64,000 nucleotides of DNA, taken from NCBI RefSeq assembly GCF_028649455.1, contig NZ_JAQSIO010000010.1, positions 62,001-126,000 on the forward strand, written 5' to 3'. Source of the stretch: Curvibacter microcysteis (GTDB lineage: Bacteria; Pseudomonadota; Gammaproteobacteria; Burkholderiales; Burkholderiaceae_C). Every line of letters begins with the position of its first letter. Positions within the stretch are counted from its first letter, which is position 1. Shown in pieces: positions 53,555 through 61,970 of this stretch. The translations under genes were made by a program, and so were the position numbers. Below the pieces are notes generated by a model. It made no database searches. It was not told the origin of the DNA and was given only the letters and a program-made list of their open reading frames with translations.

Positions 53555-54732
53555 AGCCGTCGTCGCACACATTCCCTGCATCACGCCCGGGTGATCGCAC
53601 CAGGCAGGCCGGCTTTGGGCTGGTGGAGGTCATGATCGGCGTGCTCATCGGTCTGGTCACGGTGGCGCTGGTGATGCGCTTGCTGCTGGACTCCGACACC
53701 GCGCGGCGCACCAGCACAGGTGGCAACGACGCCCTGGTCAATGCCTCTCTGGCCTTGTATGGGCTGGAGCGCGATGTGCGCAGTTCGGGCTTTGGCTTCA
53801 ATGCGTTTGCCGTGCTGGGTTGCACCCTGAGCTACACCACCCGGCAAGACAACAGCCCGGTCAAGCTGCCGCTGGCCCCCGCCACCATCAACCCGGACAC
53901 CAGCCTGGTGCCAGCGGGTGACGAGCACACCGACACCTTGCTGGTGCTGAGCGCCAGCAGCAACGGGTCCTCTGAAGGAGACGCCTTGATCGCCACCTCG
54001 GCGGCAGGCTTTTACCAAGTCACCTCACCGGCCAGCTTTGCCGTGGGTGACCATGTGCTGGCCCCAAACAGCCCTCGCCCCAGCCCCTGCACCCTGCCCT
54101 TGCAGCAAGTCAGCGCCATCGACAGCAGCAGCGCCCAGCTCACGGTGGCCAACAACACGGTGGGTTTGCCGGTCAGCAGCCTGGTCTTCAACCTGGGCCA
54201 GACCCTCAGCCTCCACGCCTACGCGGTGCGCAATGGCCAGCTCACGCAGTGCGATTACCTGCGGTTCCAGTGCGGCAAAAGTGCCTACACCAGCCCGCTG
54301 GACAGCTCGGTTTGGGTGCCGGTGGTCAACCAAGTCGTGGCTCTGCGGGCCCAGTACGGACGCGACAGCAGCGGCCCCACGCTGGACGGCGTGCTCGACA
54401 CTTATGACCAAATCACCCCTGGCAGCAGCCGTGACACCAGCGGCCTGAACCTGGTCTGCGCCTGGTCGCGGGTGCTGACCCTGCGCCTGGCGGTGGTGGC
54501 GCGCAGCCCCCAATACGACAAAACCCTGCCCACCACGACCGCCCCCAGTTGGGAAGGCAGCACCGTCAGCAACAGCACACCGACCAACCCCACGGCCGTG
54601 CCCCTTGTGTTGGGCAGCCTCAGCGACTGGAGCGCCTACCGCTACCGCCTGGCCACGACCGAGGTGCCTCTGCGCGACATGATCTGGTCGGGCTCACAAG
54701 TCAACTACCAAGGCGGCAACACCGGATGCTGA
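53551..54732 (+). CDS. pilW: Minor pilin PilW
   Basis: A 393-residue prepilin with leader end RQAG and mature start FGLVEVMIGVLIGLVTVALV, the PilW signature. The large beta-rich body fits PilW. It overlaps pilV by 4 and pilX by 7 bases, so the operon is translationally coupled. Confidence 0.92.
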   Translation: MKPSSHTFPASRPGDRTRQAGFGLVEVMIGVLIGLVTVALVMRLLLDSDTARRTSTGGNDALVNASLALYGLERDVRSSGFGFNAFAVLGCTLSYTTRQDNSPVKLPLAPATINPDTSLVPAGDEHTDTLLVLSASSNGSSEGDALIATSAAGFYQVTSPASFAVGDHVLAPNSPRPSPCTLPLQQVSAIDSSSAQLTVANNTVGLPVSSLVFNLGQTLSLHAYAVRNGQLTQCDYLRFQCGKSAYTSPLDSSVWVPVVNQVVALRAQYGRDSSGPTLDGVLDTYDQITPGSSRDTSGLNLVCAWSRVLTLRLAVVARSPQYDKTLPTTTAPSWEGSTVSNSTPTNPTAVPLVLGSLSDWSAYRYRLATTEVPLRDMIWSGSQVNYQGGNTGC

Positions 54733-55391
54733 GCCGCCCCCCTCGCCCACGCCGCGCCGCCTCAGGGGTGGCCCTGATCCTGGCCCTGATCGTGCTCGCG
54801 GCCATGACCCTGGGCGGGGTGGCCCTCACACGCTCGGTCTTCACCACCCACCAGATCGCCGGCAACCTGGCCTTCCAGCAGGCCGCCACGCACTCCGCCG
54901 ATGAGGGGGTGGAGGCCGCCATTGCCTGGCTGGAGAACAACAGCGGGCAAAGCACCAGCAGCAGCGCCACCGCCTGCGCCTCCTCGGTGGGCAGCACCGT
55001 CTTGGCCTGCGACCAAAGTGCGTCTGGCTACCTGGCCAGCCGGCAAGACCCCAGCCCCAGCCAGAGCTGGGCCGACTTCTGGCGCGCCACCCTGGCCAGC
55101 AAGGCCATCACGCTGAGCACCGACGTCGCCGGCAACAGGGTGGCCTATGTGATTCAGCGCCTGTGCAACGGGGCGGGGGACGCCAGCACCAGCAACCTGG
55201 ACTGCACCCAGTCCCCCAATGCCAACACCGGCACCTGCGCGGGCGGCAGCAGCTGCGACTCACAACGCATCAACCTCAAAAGCGGCGGCGGCAGTGGTCA
55301 AAACGGCAGCCAGGTCTATTACCGGGTCACTGTGCAGGTCAGCGGCCCCCGCGGCACGCAAAGCCTGGTGCAGGTCGTGGTCGCTCTCTAG
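54726..55391 (+). CDS. pilX: Minor pilin PilX
   Basis: A 221-residue protein with N-terminal SGVALILALIVLAAMTLGG in the PilX pattern, which as in other PilX lacks Glu5. The soluble part has several Cys. PilX, with PilV, PilW and FimU/FimT, connects PilY1 to the pilus tip. The gene is followed 38 bp later by pilY1. Confidence 0.9.
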   Translation: MLSRPPRPRRAASGVALILALIVLAAMTLGGVALTRSVFTTHQIAGNLAFQQAATHSADEGVEAAIAWLENNSGQSTSSSATACASSVGSTVLACDQSASGYLASRQDPSPSQSWADFWRATLASKAITLSTDVAGNRVAYVIQRLCNGAGDASTSNLDCTQSPNANTGTCAGGSSCDSQRINLKSGGGSGQNGSQVYYRVTVQVSGPRGTQSLVQVVVAL

Positions 55392-55429
55392 CCGGTGCCA
55401 CCCCCTCCCCACGCATCCCCCACCCCACC

Positions 55430-58400
55430 ATGACACCACCTAACCGCGCCCCTCTTTGGGTTTGGATCTTGGCCCTGGGGCTGAGCCAGGGCAGCCAGGC
55501 CAGCCTCACCGACCTGGCCAGCGCACCGCTGGAGACGGCCAGCCCCGGGCAGGTCAAACCCAACATCCTGTTCGTGCTGGACGACTCGGGCAGCATGGTC
55601 TGGGACTACCTGCCCGACTGGGCGAACACCGGCAACCCCGCCCTGTTCCGCAACAGCCGCTACAACGGGCTTTACTACAACGAGGCCATCACCTACAGCC
55701 CGCCCCAGAACCACGACGGCAGCGAGTACCCGAGCATGAACGCCAGCTACACCAGTGGCTGGACCAAGGTGCCCGATGACGGCTTTGGCGTCCAAAGCGG
55801 CGCCACCAGCAGCTTGGTGAACAAGGCCTCCTACTACACCTTCGTGGCGGGTGAGTACTGCACCGACGTGCACCAGGCCAACTGCAAGGCCATGAGCGCC
55901 CCCAGCGCCAGCCACCCCTTCCCGGCCTACCTGCGCTGGTGCGCCGATGCCGCCCTGAGCACCTGCCAAATCAACTACGTCAACACCGCCCCTCCCAACG
56001 GCAAAACCTACACCCAGCCGCGCTACCCTGCCCTGAGCTACGTGTCTGGCTACAGCGTGCAGACGGTGCCAGGCGCCAACCTGCTGACCACCCTCGTGCC
56101 CAGCAACAACGCTTACGCCTACCCAGGCACCAGCGCCAAGGCCAGCACCCGCACCGACTGCAGCGCCAGCACTTGCAGCTATGCCGAGGAAATGAACAAC
56201 TACGCCAACTGGTGGGCTTACTACCGCACGCGCATGCAGATGATGAAGACAGCGGCCACCCAGGCCTTCAGCAGCCTGGGCAGCAACTACCGCTTGGGCT
56301 ACATGAGCATCAACAACAACACCGGATCCGACTTCCTGAACATGGCCGACCTCAGCACCGGCAGCGGCGGCCAAAAAGCGATGTGGTTCAGCAAATTCAC
56401 CAAAGCCAGACCGGGGGGCGCAACCCCCCTGCGAACCACCCTGGCCACGGCAGGTCGCTACTACGGCGGCAAGCTCAGCAGCATCAACGGCGTGAGCGCC
56501 ACCGACCCCATGCAGTACGCCTGCCAGCGCAACTACACCATCCTGTCCACCGACGGCTACTGGAACGAACTCAGCACCCCCGTCCGCCTGGATGGCGGCA
56601 CGCCCGTGGGCGACCAGGATGGCGGCGCAGCGCGTCCTTACCTGGATCCGAACGCCACCGCCAACACCCTGGCCGATGTGGCCTATTACTACTACAGCAC
56701 CGACCTGCGCTCCCCGGCTTTCAACAACACCCTCAACACCAGTGGCGTGGACGTGTCCAGCAACAGCGTGGCCGATGGGCAGCAGCGCATGTACACCTCG
56801 ACACTGGGCTTGGGCGCATCGGGCTACATGCTGTTCCAGGAGGGTTACACCTCCTTGAGCGCGGGCGACTACTACGACGTCAGCGTCGGCACCATCGCCA
56901 GCCCCAGCAACGCGGCCAACGGCATCTGCAGCTGGCAAACATCGGGCAGCTGCGGCTGGCCCGGCGCCGTCAGCAACACCCAGACCACCATCGACGACCT
57001 CTGGCACACCGCCGTCAATGGCCGCGGGGTTTACTACAGCGCCAGCAACGCCAACAGCCTCAAGACCGGTCTGAACAACTTCCTGTCCTCGGTCCAGGCC
57101 GCCACCTCCAACTCGGCCGCCTCCACCAGCAGCACGCCCAACGTCAGCGCCACCAACAATTTCGTCTTCAAATCCAACTTCCGGTCGGTCGACTGGTACG
57201 GCGAACTGACCCGCAGCACGATTGACGTCAGAACCGGCACCCTGTCGAGTTATGTGGACTGGTCAGAATCAGGCACCGCCAACAGCAGCGCCAACACGGC
57301 GGCCAGCGCACGGCTCGACAACCTCAGCCCGGCCGCCCGCAACCTCTACACCTACAACGGCAGTGTCGGGCTCTTGCAAACCTTCACCTGGGACGCGCTC
57401 ACCGAAGCGCAAAAGGCATTTTTTCAGATCAGCGGGGGCGGCATTTCGGGCCTGTCCCAGTTGTGCGCCGTGGGCACCTTGTGCATTCCCGGTGCGGCCC
57501 AGGTGGACAGCAGCCAGGCGGGCAACAACACCGGGGCCGGGGGCATCAACCTGGTCAACTTCCTGCGCGGAGACCGCAGCAACGAATCCAGCGACGCCAG
57601 CAAGTACTACCGCGCCCGCACCCATGTGTTGGGCGACCTGGTGGATTCCCAGCCGGTGTACGTGAGCAGCCCGCAGTTCAGCTACAAGGACAACGGGTAC
57701 GCGGCCTTCAAGGCCGCCCAAGGCTCGCGTCAAGGCATGGTCTATGTGGGCAGCAACGATGGCATGCTGCACGCCTTCAACGCCAGCACCGGGGTGGAGT
57801 CCTGGGCCTACATCCCCTCGCTGTTGCTGCCCCACCTGTACAAGCTGGCCGACAAGAACTACGCCAGCAACCACAGCCATTACGTGAACGCCACGCCCAA
57901 AACCGGCGACGTCTACTTCGACGATGACTGGCACACCGTGCTGATCGGGGGCCTGGGCGCCGGTGGCCGGGGCTTTTATGCGCTGGACATCACCAACCCC
58001 GGGTCGCCCACCGTGTTGTGGGAGTTCACCCACGACACCCGCAAGACCACGGGCTACACCACGGACGCGGACCTGGGCTACTCCTATGGCATCCCCGTCA
58101 TCACCAAACTCTCGGACGGCACCTGGGTGGTGATCGTCAGCTCGGGCTACAACAATGTCTCGCCTGGCAGTGGCCGCGGCATCGTTTGGATTCTCAATGC
58201 CAAGACCGGCGCCATCCTCAAAAAGATCGACACCGGGGCTGGCAGCAGCAGCGCCGCTGTGCCGGGCTGCAGCACCGCCCCCTGCCCGGCGGGCCTGGCT
58301 CAGCTGAGCGCCTATGTCGACAATGCCAGCACCAACAACCTGGCCTTGCGTCTGTATGGGGGCGACCTGCTGGGCCACGTGTGGCGCATCGACCTCAGCG

Positions 58401-59158
58401 AACTGAGCGCGAGCAACACCGCCAGCCCCCCCGTGGTGCCGCAGCTCCTGGCCACCTTGGCCGACGCCAACGGCACGCGCCAGCCCATCACCACCCGGCC
58501 CGAACTGGGTTACAGCCAGGGCAACTACCTGGTGTTTGTCGGCACAGGCCAATTGCTGGGGCTGAACGACCTGACCAGCAGCCAAACCCAGTCGCTTTAC
58601 GCCCTCAAAGACCCGCTCACCAACCCGAGCGGGCCCTCTGGCCTCTACCCCAATCCCCGCAGCACCCTGTGCAGCACCAGCATCAAGACCCAATGCTTCG
58701 TGAAGCAGTTGCTGAACAACTCGGGCGGCGGCCGCAGTGCCACCAGCACCGTCAGCTACGCCGTGGACCTGAGCAGCATGAGCGGCTGGTTGATCGACCT
58801 GCCTGTGAGCGGCGAGCGCATGAGCACCGACATGGACCTGCAACTGGGCACCTTGGCCTTCACCACCAACATCCCCTCCACAGGCACCGGCTGCAATGTG
58901 GGCGGCTCCAGTTACCTAAACTACCTCAACTACAGCAACGGGCTGGCGGTGGGAACCGGCAGCAGCACCGGTGTGCTGTTGAGCTCGGGCACGTCCACCG
59001 GCTTGTCCAGCGGGCTCAGCCTGGTGCGACTGGCCAACGGCAAAGTGGTCGCCATCACCAATTTGTCCGATGGCACCAGCCAAACCAACACCCTGCCCAT
59101 TTCCAGCGCAGGCTCGTCCACCCGCCGGGTGTCCTGGCGCGAGCTCACGGTTCAGTGA
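55430..59158 (+). CDS. pilY1: PilY1-like pilus tip adhesin/assembly protein
   Basis: A 1,242-residue protein from the ATG at 55430, with signal peptide (WVWILALGLSQGSQA). Near residues 46-60 is NILFVLDDSGSMVWDY, a MIDAS of a VWA-type module, separated from the C-terminal PilY1 beta-propeller (about 760-1180, including GMVYVGSNDGMLHAFNA and TDADLGYSYGIPVITKL). PilY1 sits at the pilus tip, opposes retraction and mediates surface sensing. It ends the pilE-fimT-pilV-pilW-pilX-pilY1 operon. Confidence 0.94.
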   Translation: MTPPNRAPLWVWILALGLSQGSQASLTDLASAPLETASPGQVKPNILFVLDDSGSMVWDYLPDWANTGNPALFRNSRYNGLYYNEAITYSPPQNHDGSEYPSMNASYTSGWTKVPDDGFGVQSGATSSLVNKASYYTFVAGEYCTDVHQANCKAMSAPSASHPFPAYLRWCADAALSTCQINYVNTAPPNGKTYTQPRYPALSYVSGYSVQTVPGANLLTTLVPSNNAYAYPGTSAKASTRTDCSASTCSYAEEMNNYANWWAYYRTRMQMMKTAATQAFSSLGSNYRLGYMSINNNTGSDFLNMADLSTGSGGQKAMWFSKFTKARPGGATPLRTTLATAGRYYGGKLSSINGVSATDPMQYACQRNYTILSTDGYWNELSTPVRLDGGTPVGDQDGGAARPYLDPNATANTLADVAYYYYSTDLRSPAFNNTLNTSGVDVSSNSVADGQQRMYTSTLGLGASGYMLFQEGYTSLSAGDYYDVSVGTIASPSNAANGICSWQTSGSCGWPGAVSNTQTTIDDLWHTAVNGRGVYYSASNANSLKTGLNNFLSSVQAATSNSAASTSSTPNVSATNNFVFKSNFRSVDWYGELTRSTIDVRTGTLSSYVDWSESGTANSSANTAASARLDNLSPAARNLYTYNGSVGLLQTFTWDALTEAQKAFFQISGGGISGLSQLCAVGTLCIPGAAQVDSSQAGNNTGAGGINLVNFLRGDRSNESSDASKYYRARTHVLGDLVDSQPVYVSSPQFSYKDNGYAAFKAAQGSRQGMVYVGSNDGMLHAFNASTGVESWAYIPSLLLPHLYKLADKNYASNHSHYVNATPKTGDVYFDDDWHTVLIGGLGAGGRGFYALDITNPGSPTVLWEFTHDTRKTTGYTTDADLGYSYGIPVITKLSDGTWVVIVSSGYNNVSPGSGRGIVWILNAKTGAILKKIDTGAGSSSAAVPGCSTAPCPAGLAQLSAYVDNASTNNLALRLYGGDLLGHVWRIDLSELSASNTASPPVVPQLLATLADANGTRQPITTRPELGYSQGNYLVFVGTGQLLGLNDLTSSQTQSLYALKDPLTNPSGPSGLYPNPRSTLCSTSIKTQCFVKQLLNNSGGGRSATSTVSYAVDLSSMSGWLIDLPVSGERMSTDMDLQLGTLAFTTNIPSTGTGCNVGGSSYLNYLNYSNGLAVGTGSSTGVLLSSGTSTGLSSGLSLVRLANGKVVAITNLSDGTSQTNTLPISSAGSSTRRVSWRELTVQ

Positions 59159-59218
59159 ACGGCCCCACCCAGGCCGTCCTGGCGACCTTTGCGCTGGATC
59201 AGGTCAACTGAGAGGAAT

Positions 59219-59247
59219 TCGCACAAAACAAGGCCCCAGGGTACAAT
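59219..59247 (+). promoter_or_regulatory. Probable sigma-70 promoter of the Rieske oxygenase gene
   Basis: TACAAT at 59242-59247 is a near-consensus -10. TTCGCA, 18 bases upstream (59218-59223), is a fair -35 (4 of 6). Transcription starting near 59254 would give a leader of about 120 bases. Confidence 0.5.
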
Positions 59248-59249
59248 CT

Positions 59250-59376
59250 GCGGTTCCCTTCTTGCCGGCACCGCCGGTTTCTTGTCACCGCGCTTATGCC
59301 CGTTGGCTGGGCCCACGGGCCAGTCGTCACGGCGCGCTTTTACCTCCCTGTGGGGAGTCTTTAGGTCAGGTCACCC
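59250..59376 (+). ncRNA. Candidate structured 5' leader RNA of the Rieske oxygenase gene
   Basis: The leader can fold into three hairpins: CCGGC-ACC-GCCGG (59265-59277); GCCCGT...ACGGGC (59298-59320), extended by GGC-TGG-GCC across a 1x1 mismatch; and CTCCC...GGGAG (59344-59357) just before the start region. Their spacing and the lack of an ORF suggest a regulatory leader. I could not match it to a riboswitch class I know. Confidence 0.4.
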
Positions 59377-60513
59377 ATGTCTGATTTAAGTCTTCAACTG
59401 CAGCAGGCCTCAAGCCAACTACCAGTTTCAAGCTACTTCGACGAAGCGCTGTTCCAGCGCGAGATGGCGCTCATCTTTCAGCGCGGGCCCCGCTATGTGG
59501 GGCACCGGCTCAGCGTGCCCCAAGTGGGCGACTACCATGTTCTGCCGCAAGAAAACGGCGGCCGCGTGCTGGTGCACAACGCCCATGGCATTGAATTGTT
59601 GTCCAACGTCTGCCGGCATCGCCAAGCGGTGATGCTCAAGGACCGCGGCTCCCTGCACGACCGCGCACCTGGCAGCGCTGGTGGCAACATCGTCTGCCCC
59701 TTGCACCGCTGGACCTACAACGGCAGCGGTGAGCTGCTGGGCGCCCCCCATTTCGCTCAGGACCCCTGCCTGAACCTGAACCAGTACCGCCTGCGTGAGT
59801 GGAACGGCCTGCTGTTTGAAGACAATGGCCGCGACATCGAGGCCGACCTGGCCGGCATGGGCCCGCGCGCCGAACTCGACTTCACCGGCTTCTCGCTGGA
59901 CCGCGTCGAGCTGCACGAGTGCAACTACAACTGGAAGACCTTCATCGAGGTCTACCTCGAGGACTACCACGTGGGCCCCTTCCACCCGGGCCTGGGCCAG
60001 TTCGTCACCTGCGACGACCTGCAGTGGGAGTTCAAAGACAACTACTCGGTGCAGACCGTGGGCGTGTCCAGCGGCTTCAACCGCCCCGGCTCCAGCGTTT
60101 ACCAACGCTGGCATGAGCTGCTGCTGAAATACCGCGAAGGCCAGTTGCCCGAGCGTGGCGCCATTTGGCTGACCTACTACCCGCACATCATGGTCGAGTG
60201 GTACCCGCACGTGCTCACCGTGTCGACCCTGCACCCGGTCAGCCCGAACAAGACGCTGAACATGGTGGAGTTCTACTACCCCGAAGAAATCACCGCCTTC
60301 GAGCGTGAGTTCGTCGAGGCGCAGCAAGCCGCCTACATGGAGACCTGCATCGAAGACGACGAGATCGGCGAACGCATGGACGCGGGCCGCCGGGCCTTGT
60401 TCGAGCGCGGCGACAACGAAGTCGGCCCGTACCAAAGCCCGATGGAAGACGGCATGCAGCACTTCCACGAGTGGTACCGGCGGCACATGGGCCCGCAAGG
60501 CCTGGGCTTCTGA
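59377..60513 (+). CDS. Rieske (2Fe-2S) aromatic-ring-hydroxylating-type oxygenase alpha subunit
   Basis: A 378-residue oxygenase. Rieske ligands are Cys79, His81, Cys107 and His110 (VCRHRQAVM, then CPLHRWTY). The mononuclear iron site has Asp196, His198 and His203 in LEDYHVGPFHPG; the acidic third ligand probably lies in ETCIEDDEIGE. The ratio of domains is that of an alpha subunit acting alone. No reductase, ferredoxin or beta subunit is nearby and the substrate is unknown. It is a single gene with its own promoter and a terminator downstream. Confidence 0.93.
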   Translation: MSDLSLQLQQASSQLPVSSYFDEALFQREMALIFQRGPRYVGHRLSVPQVGDYHVLPQENGGRVLVHNAHGIELLSNVCRHRQAVMLKDRGSLHDRAPGSAGGNIVCPLHRWTYNGSGELLGAPHFAQDPCLNLNQYRLREWNGLLFEDNGRDIEADLAGMGPRAELDFTGFSLDRVELHECNYNWKTFIEVYLEDYHVGPFHPGLGQFVTCDDLQWEFKDNYSVQTVGVSSGFNRPGSSVYQRWHELLLKYREGQLPERGAIWLTYYPHIMVEWYPHVLTVSTLHPVSPNKTLNMVEFYYPEEITAFEREFVEAQQAAYMETCIEDDEIGERMDAGRRALFERGDNEVGPYQSPMEDGMQHFHEWYRRHMGPQGLGF

Positions 60514-60530
60514 GCAGCGTCACCGTCACC

Positions 60531-60558
60531 AGAGCGACCCACGAGGTCGCTCTTTTTT
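60531..60558 (+). terminator. Rho-independent terminator after the Rieske gene
   Basis: AGAGCGACC and GGTCGCTCT are perfect 9-base arms over a 5-base loop, followed by six T residues. Confidence 0.93.
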
Positions 60559-60641
60559 GGATAGCATTTGGCCGATGAAGGCCAGTACGCTGCCGCCTGT
60601 CGCCCCTCACCCCGCTGCAGCCACCAAGGAAATCCCCCACC

Positions 60642-61553
60642 ATGCAAGCCCTTTGGATGCTTGTCGCCGCTTTCTTCTTCGCCTCCATGGGCGTTTGCGT
60701 GAAGATTGCCTCCAGTGACTTCAATGCGGCCGAACTGGTGTTTTACCGCGGCGTGCTGGGTATTTTCTTCATGTGGGCCCTGGCCCGGTACAGCGGCATC
60801 AGCCTGCGCACCCGCTACCCCATGATGCACGCCTGGCGCAGCCTGGTCGGCGTGACCTCGCTGGGCGCCTGGTTCTATGCCATCGGCCATCTGCCGCTGG
60901 CCACGGCCATGACGCTCAACTACATGAGCAGCGTCTGGGTGGCCGCCTTTTTGGTCGGCGGCGCCCTGATGGCCTGGCGCCCCACCGACACCCAATCCCG
61001 CCCCATGCTTCAGGGGCCCCTGGTGATGACGGTGTTGGCCGGGTTCGCGGGCGTTGTGATGATGCTGCGCCCCTCGCTCGAAGGCGATCAAATGTTTGCG
61101 GCGCTGGTGGGCCTGTTGTCGGGCATGTGTGCGGCCTTCGCCTACATGCAGGTGATGGCCTTGTCGCGCATTGGCGAGCCAGAAACCCGCACGGTGTTCT
61201 ACTTTGCCGTCGGCTCGGCCGTGGCCGGCGCCCTGGGCATGGGGGTGGCAGGCGCTTCGCCTCTGCATTGGCCCAGCGCCTTGTGGCTGCTGCCCATTGG
61301 CGTGCTGGCCTCGCTGGGCCAGCTCTGCATGACGCGCGCCTATGCCAGCGCGCGCAACCAACGCGGCACGCTGGTCGTGGCCAATCTTCAGTACTCGGGC
61401 ATTGTGTTTGCGGGCCTCTACAGCGTTTGGCTTTTTGGCGACCAACTGCCCCTGATCGCCTGGGCGGGCATGGCCCTGATCGTCGTCAGCGGCGTGGCCG
61501 CCACCGTGCTGCGCGGCAAAGCGGCACCCAACGCCCCCGCAGAAGAACACTGA
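60642..61553 (+). CDS. EamA/DMT-family transporter
   Basis: A 303-residue protein with ten predicted helices in two EamA halves (residues about 1-140 and 150-290). The start ATG at 60642 gives MQALWMLVAAFFFASMGVCV. Members export amino acids, purines or other metabolites; the substrate cannot be told. It is a single gene behind a terminator. Confidence 0.92.
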   Translation: MQALWMLVAAFFFASMGVCVKIASSDFNAAELVFYRGVLGIFFMWALARYSGISLRTRYPMMHAWRSLVGVTSLGAWFYAIGHLPLATAMTLNYMSSVWVAAFLVGGALMAWRPTDTQSRPMLQGPLVMTVLAGFAGVVMMLRPSLEGDQMFAALVGLLSGMCAAFAYMQVMALSRIGEPETRTVFYFAVGSAVAGALGMGVAGASPLHWPSALWLLPIGVLASLGQLCMTRAYASARNQRGTLVVANLQYSGIVFAGLYSVWLFGDQLPLIAWAGMALIVVSGVAATVLRGKAAPNAPAEEH

Positions 61554-61970
61554 GCGGCCGCAGCGCCCGCCAAGGACCTGGCCCCTGAAGCCCCTCGGGC
61601 ACGGCGAGCCGCGGCAGGGAGCGCGCATCGCACCACACCACGGCATCGACACCCACCGGGGCAGGCCTTCCGAGGCGCACCCACGTCCCGCCAGCACCGC
61701 CGGGCGAACCCACCGCTTTTCGCCCACGGCTTGGGCACGTTCAATCAGTTCACAACTGATGAAAACGCGAAAAATTTCGCCCAAAAAATCAGCAGATATA
61801 AATAACTTACATCAATTACCAATTAAAAGCATTCAATCAACACTATCTTTCCTACCCCAACACCATGAAAGCCCTAGATGGCCTCGCTCTTGACCCCGCA
61901 CGCTCACGATGGCGAGCGTCCTTGTCATGTGTCAGACCCCAGGCGGCCGCCGGCCTGAGCGCCCAGGCCC
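61554..61970. other. Intergenic region with AT-rich island and inverted repeats
   Basis: 417 bases. The first 180 are GC-rich without a recognisable gene. From 61741 to 61860 the DNA becomes AT-rich and holds two perfect inverted repeats, ATCAGTT-CAC-AACTGAT (61744-61760) and GCGAAA-AA-TTTCGC (61767-61780), and a TATAAA at 61797-61802. An ORF beginning at 61865 overlaps the LRR gene in another frame and looks random. Confidence 0.55.

Noticed and set aside
59250-59376. yybP-ykoY manganese riboswitch or a tRNA
   Set aside because: The conserved loops of that riboswitch are not present, and no cloverleaf can be drawn.
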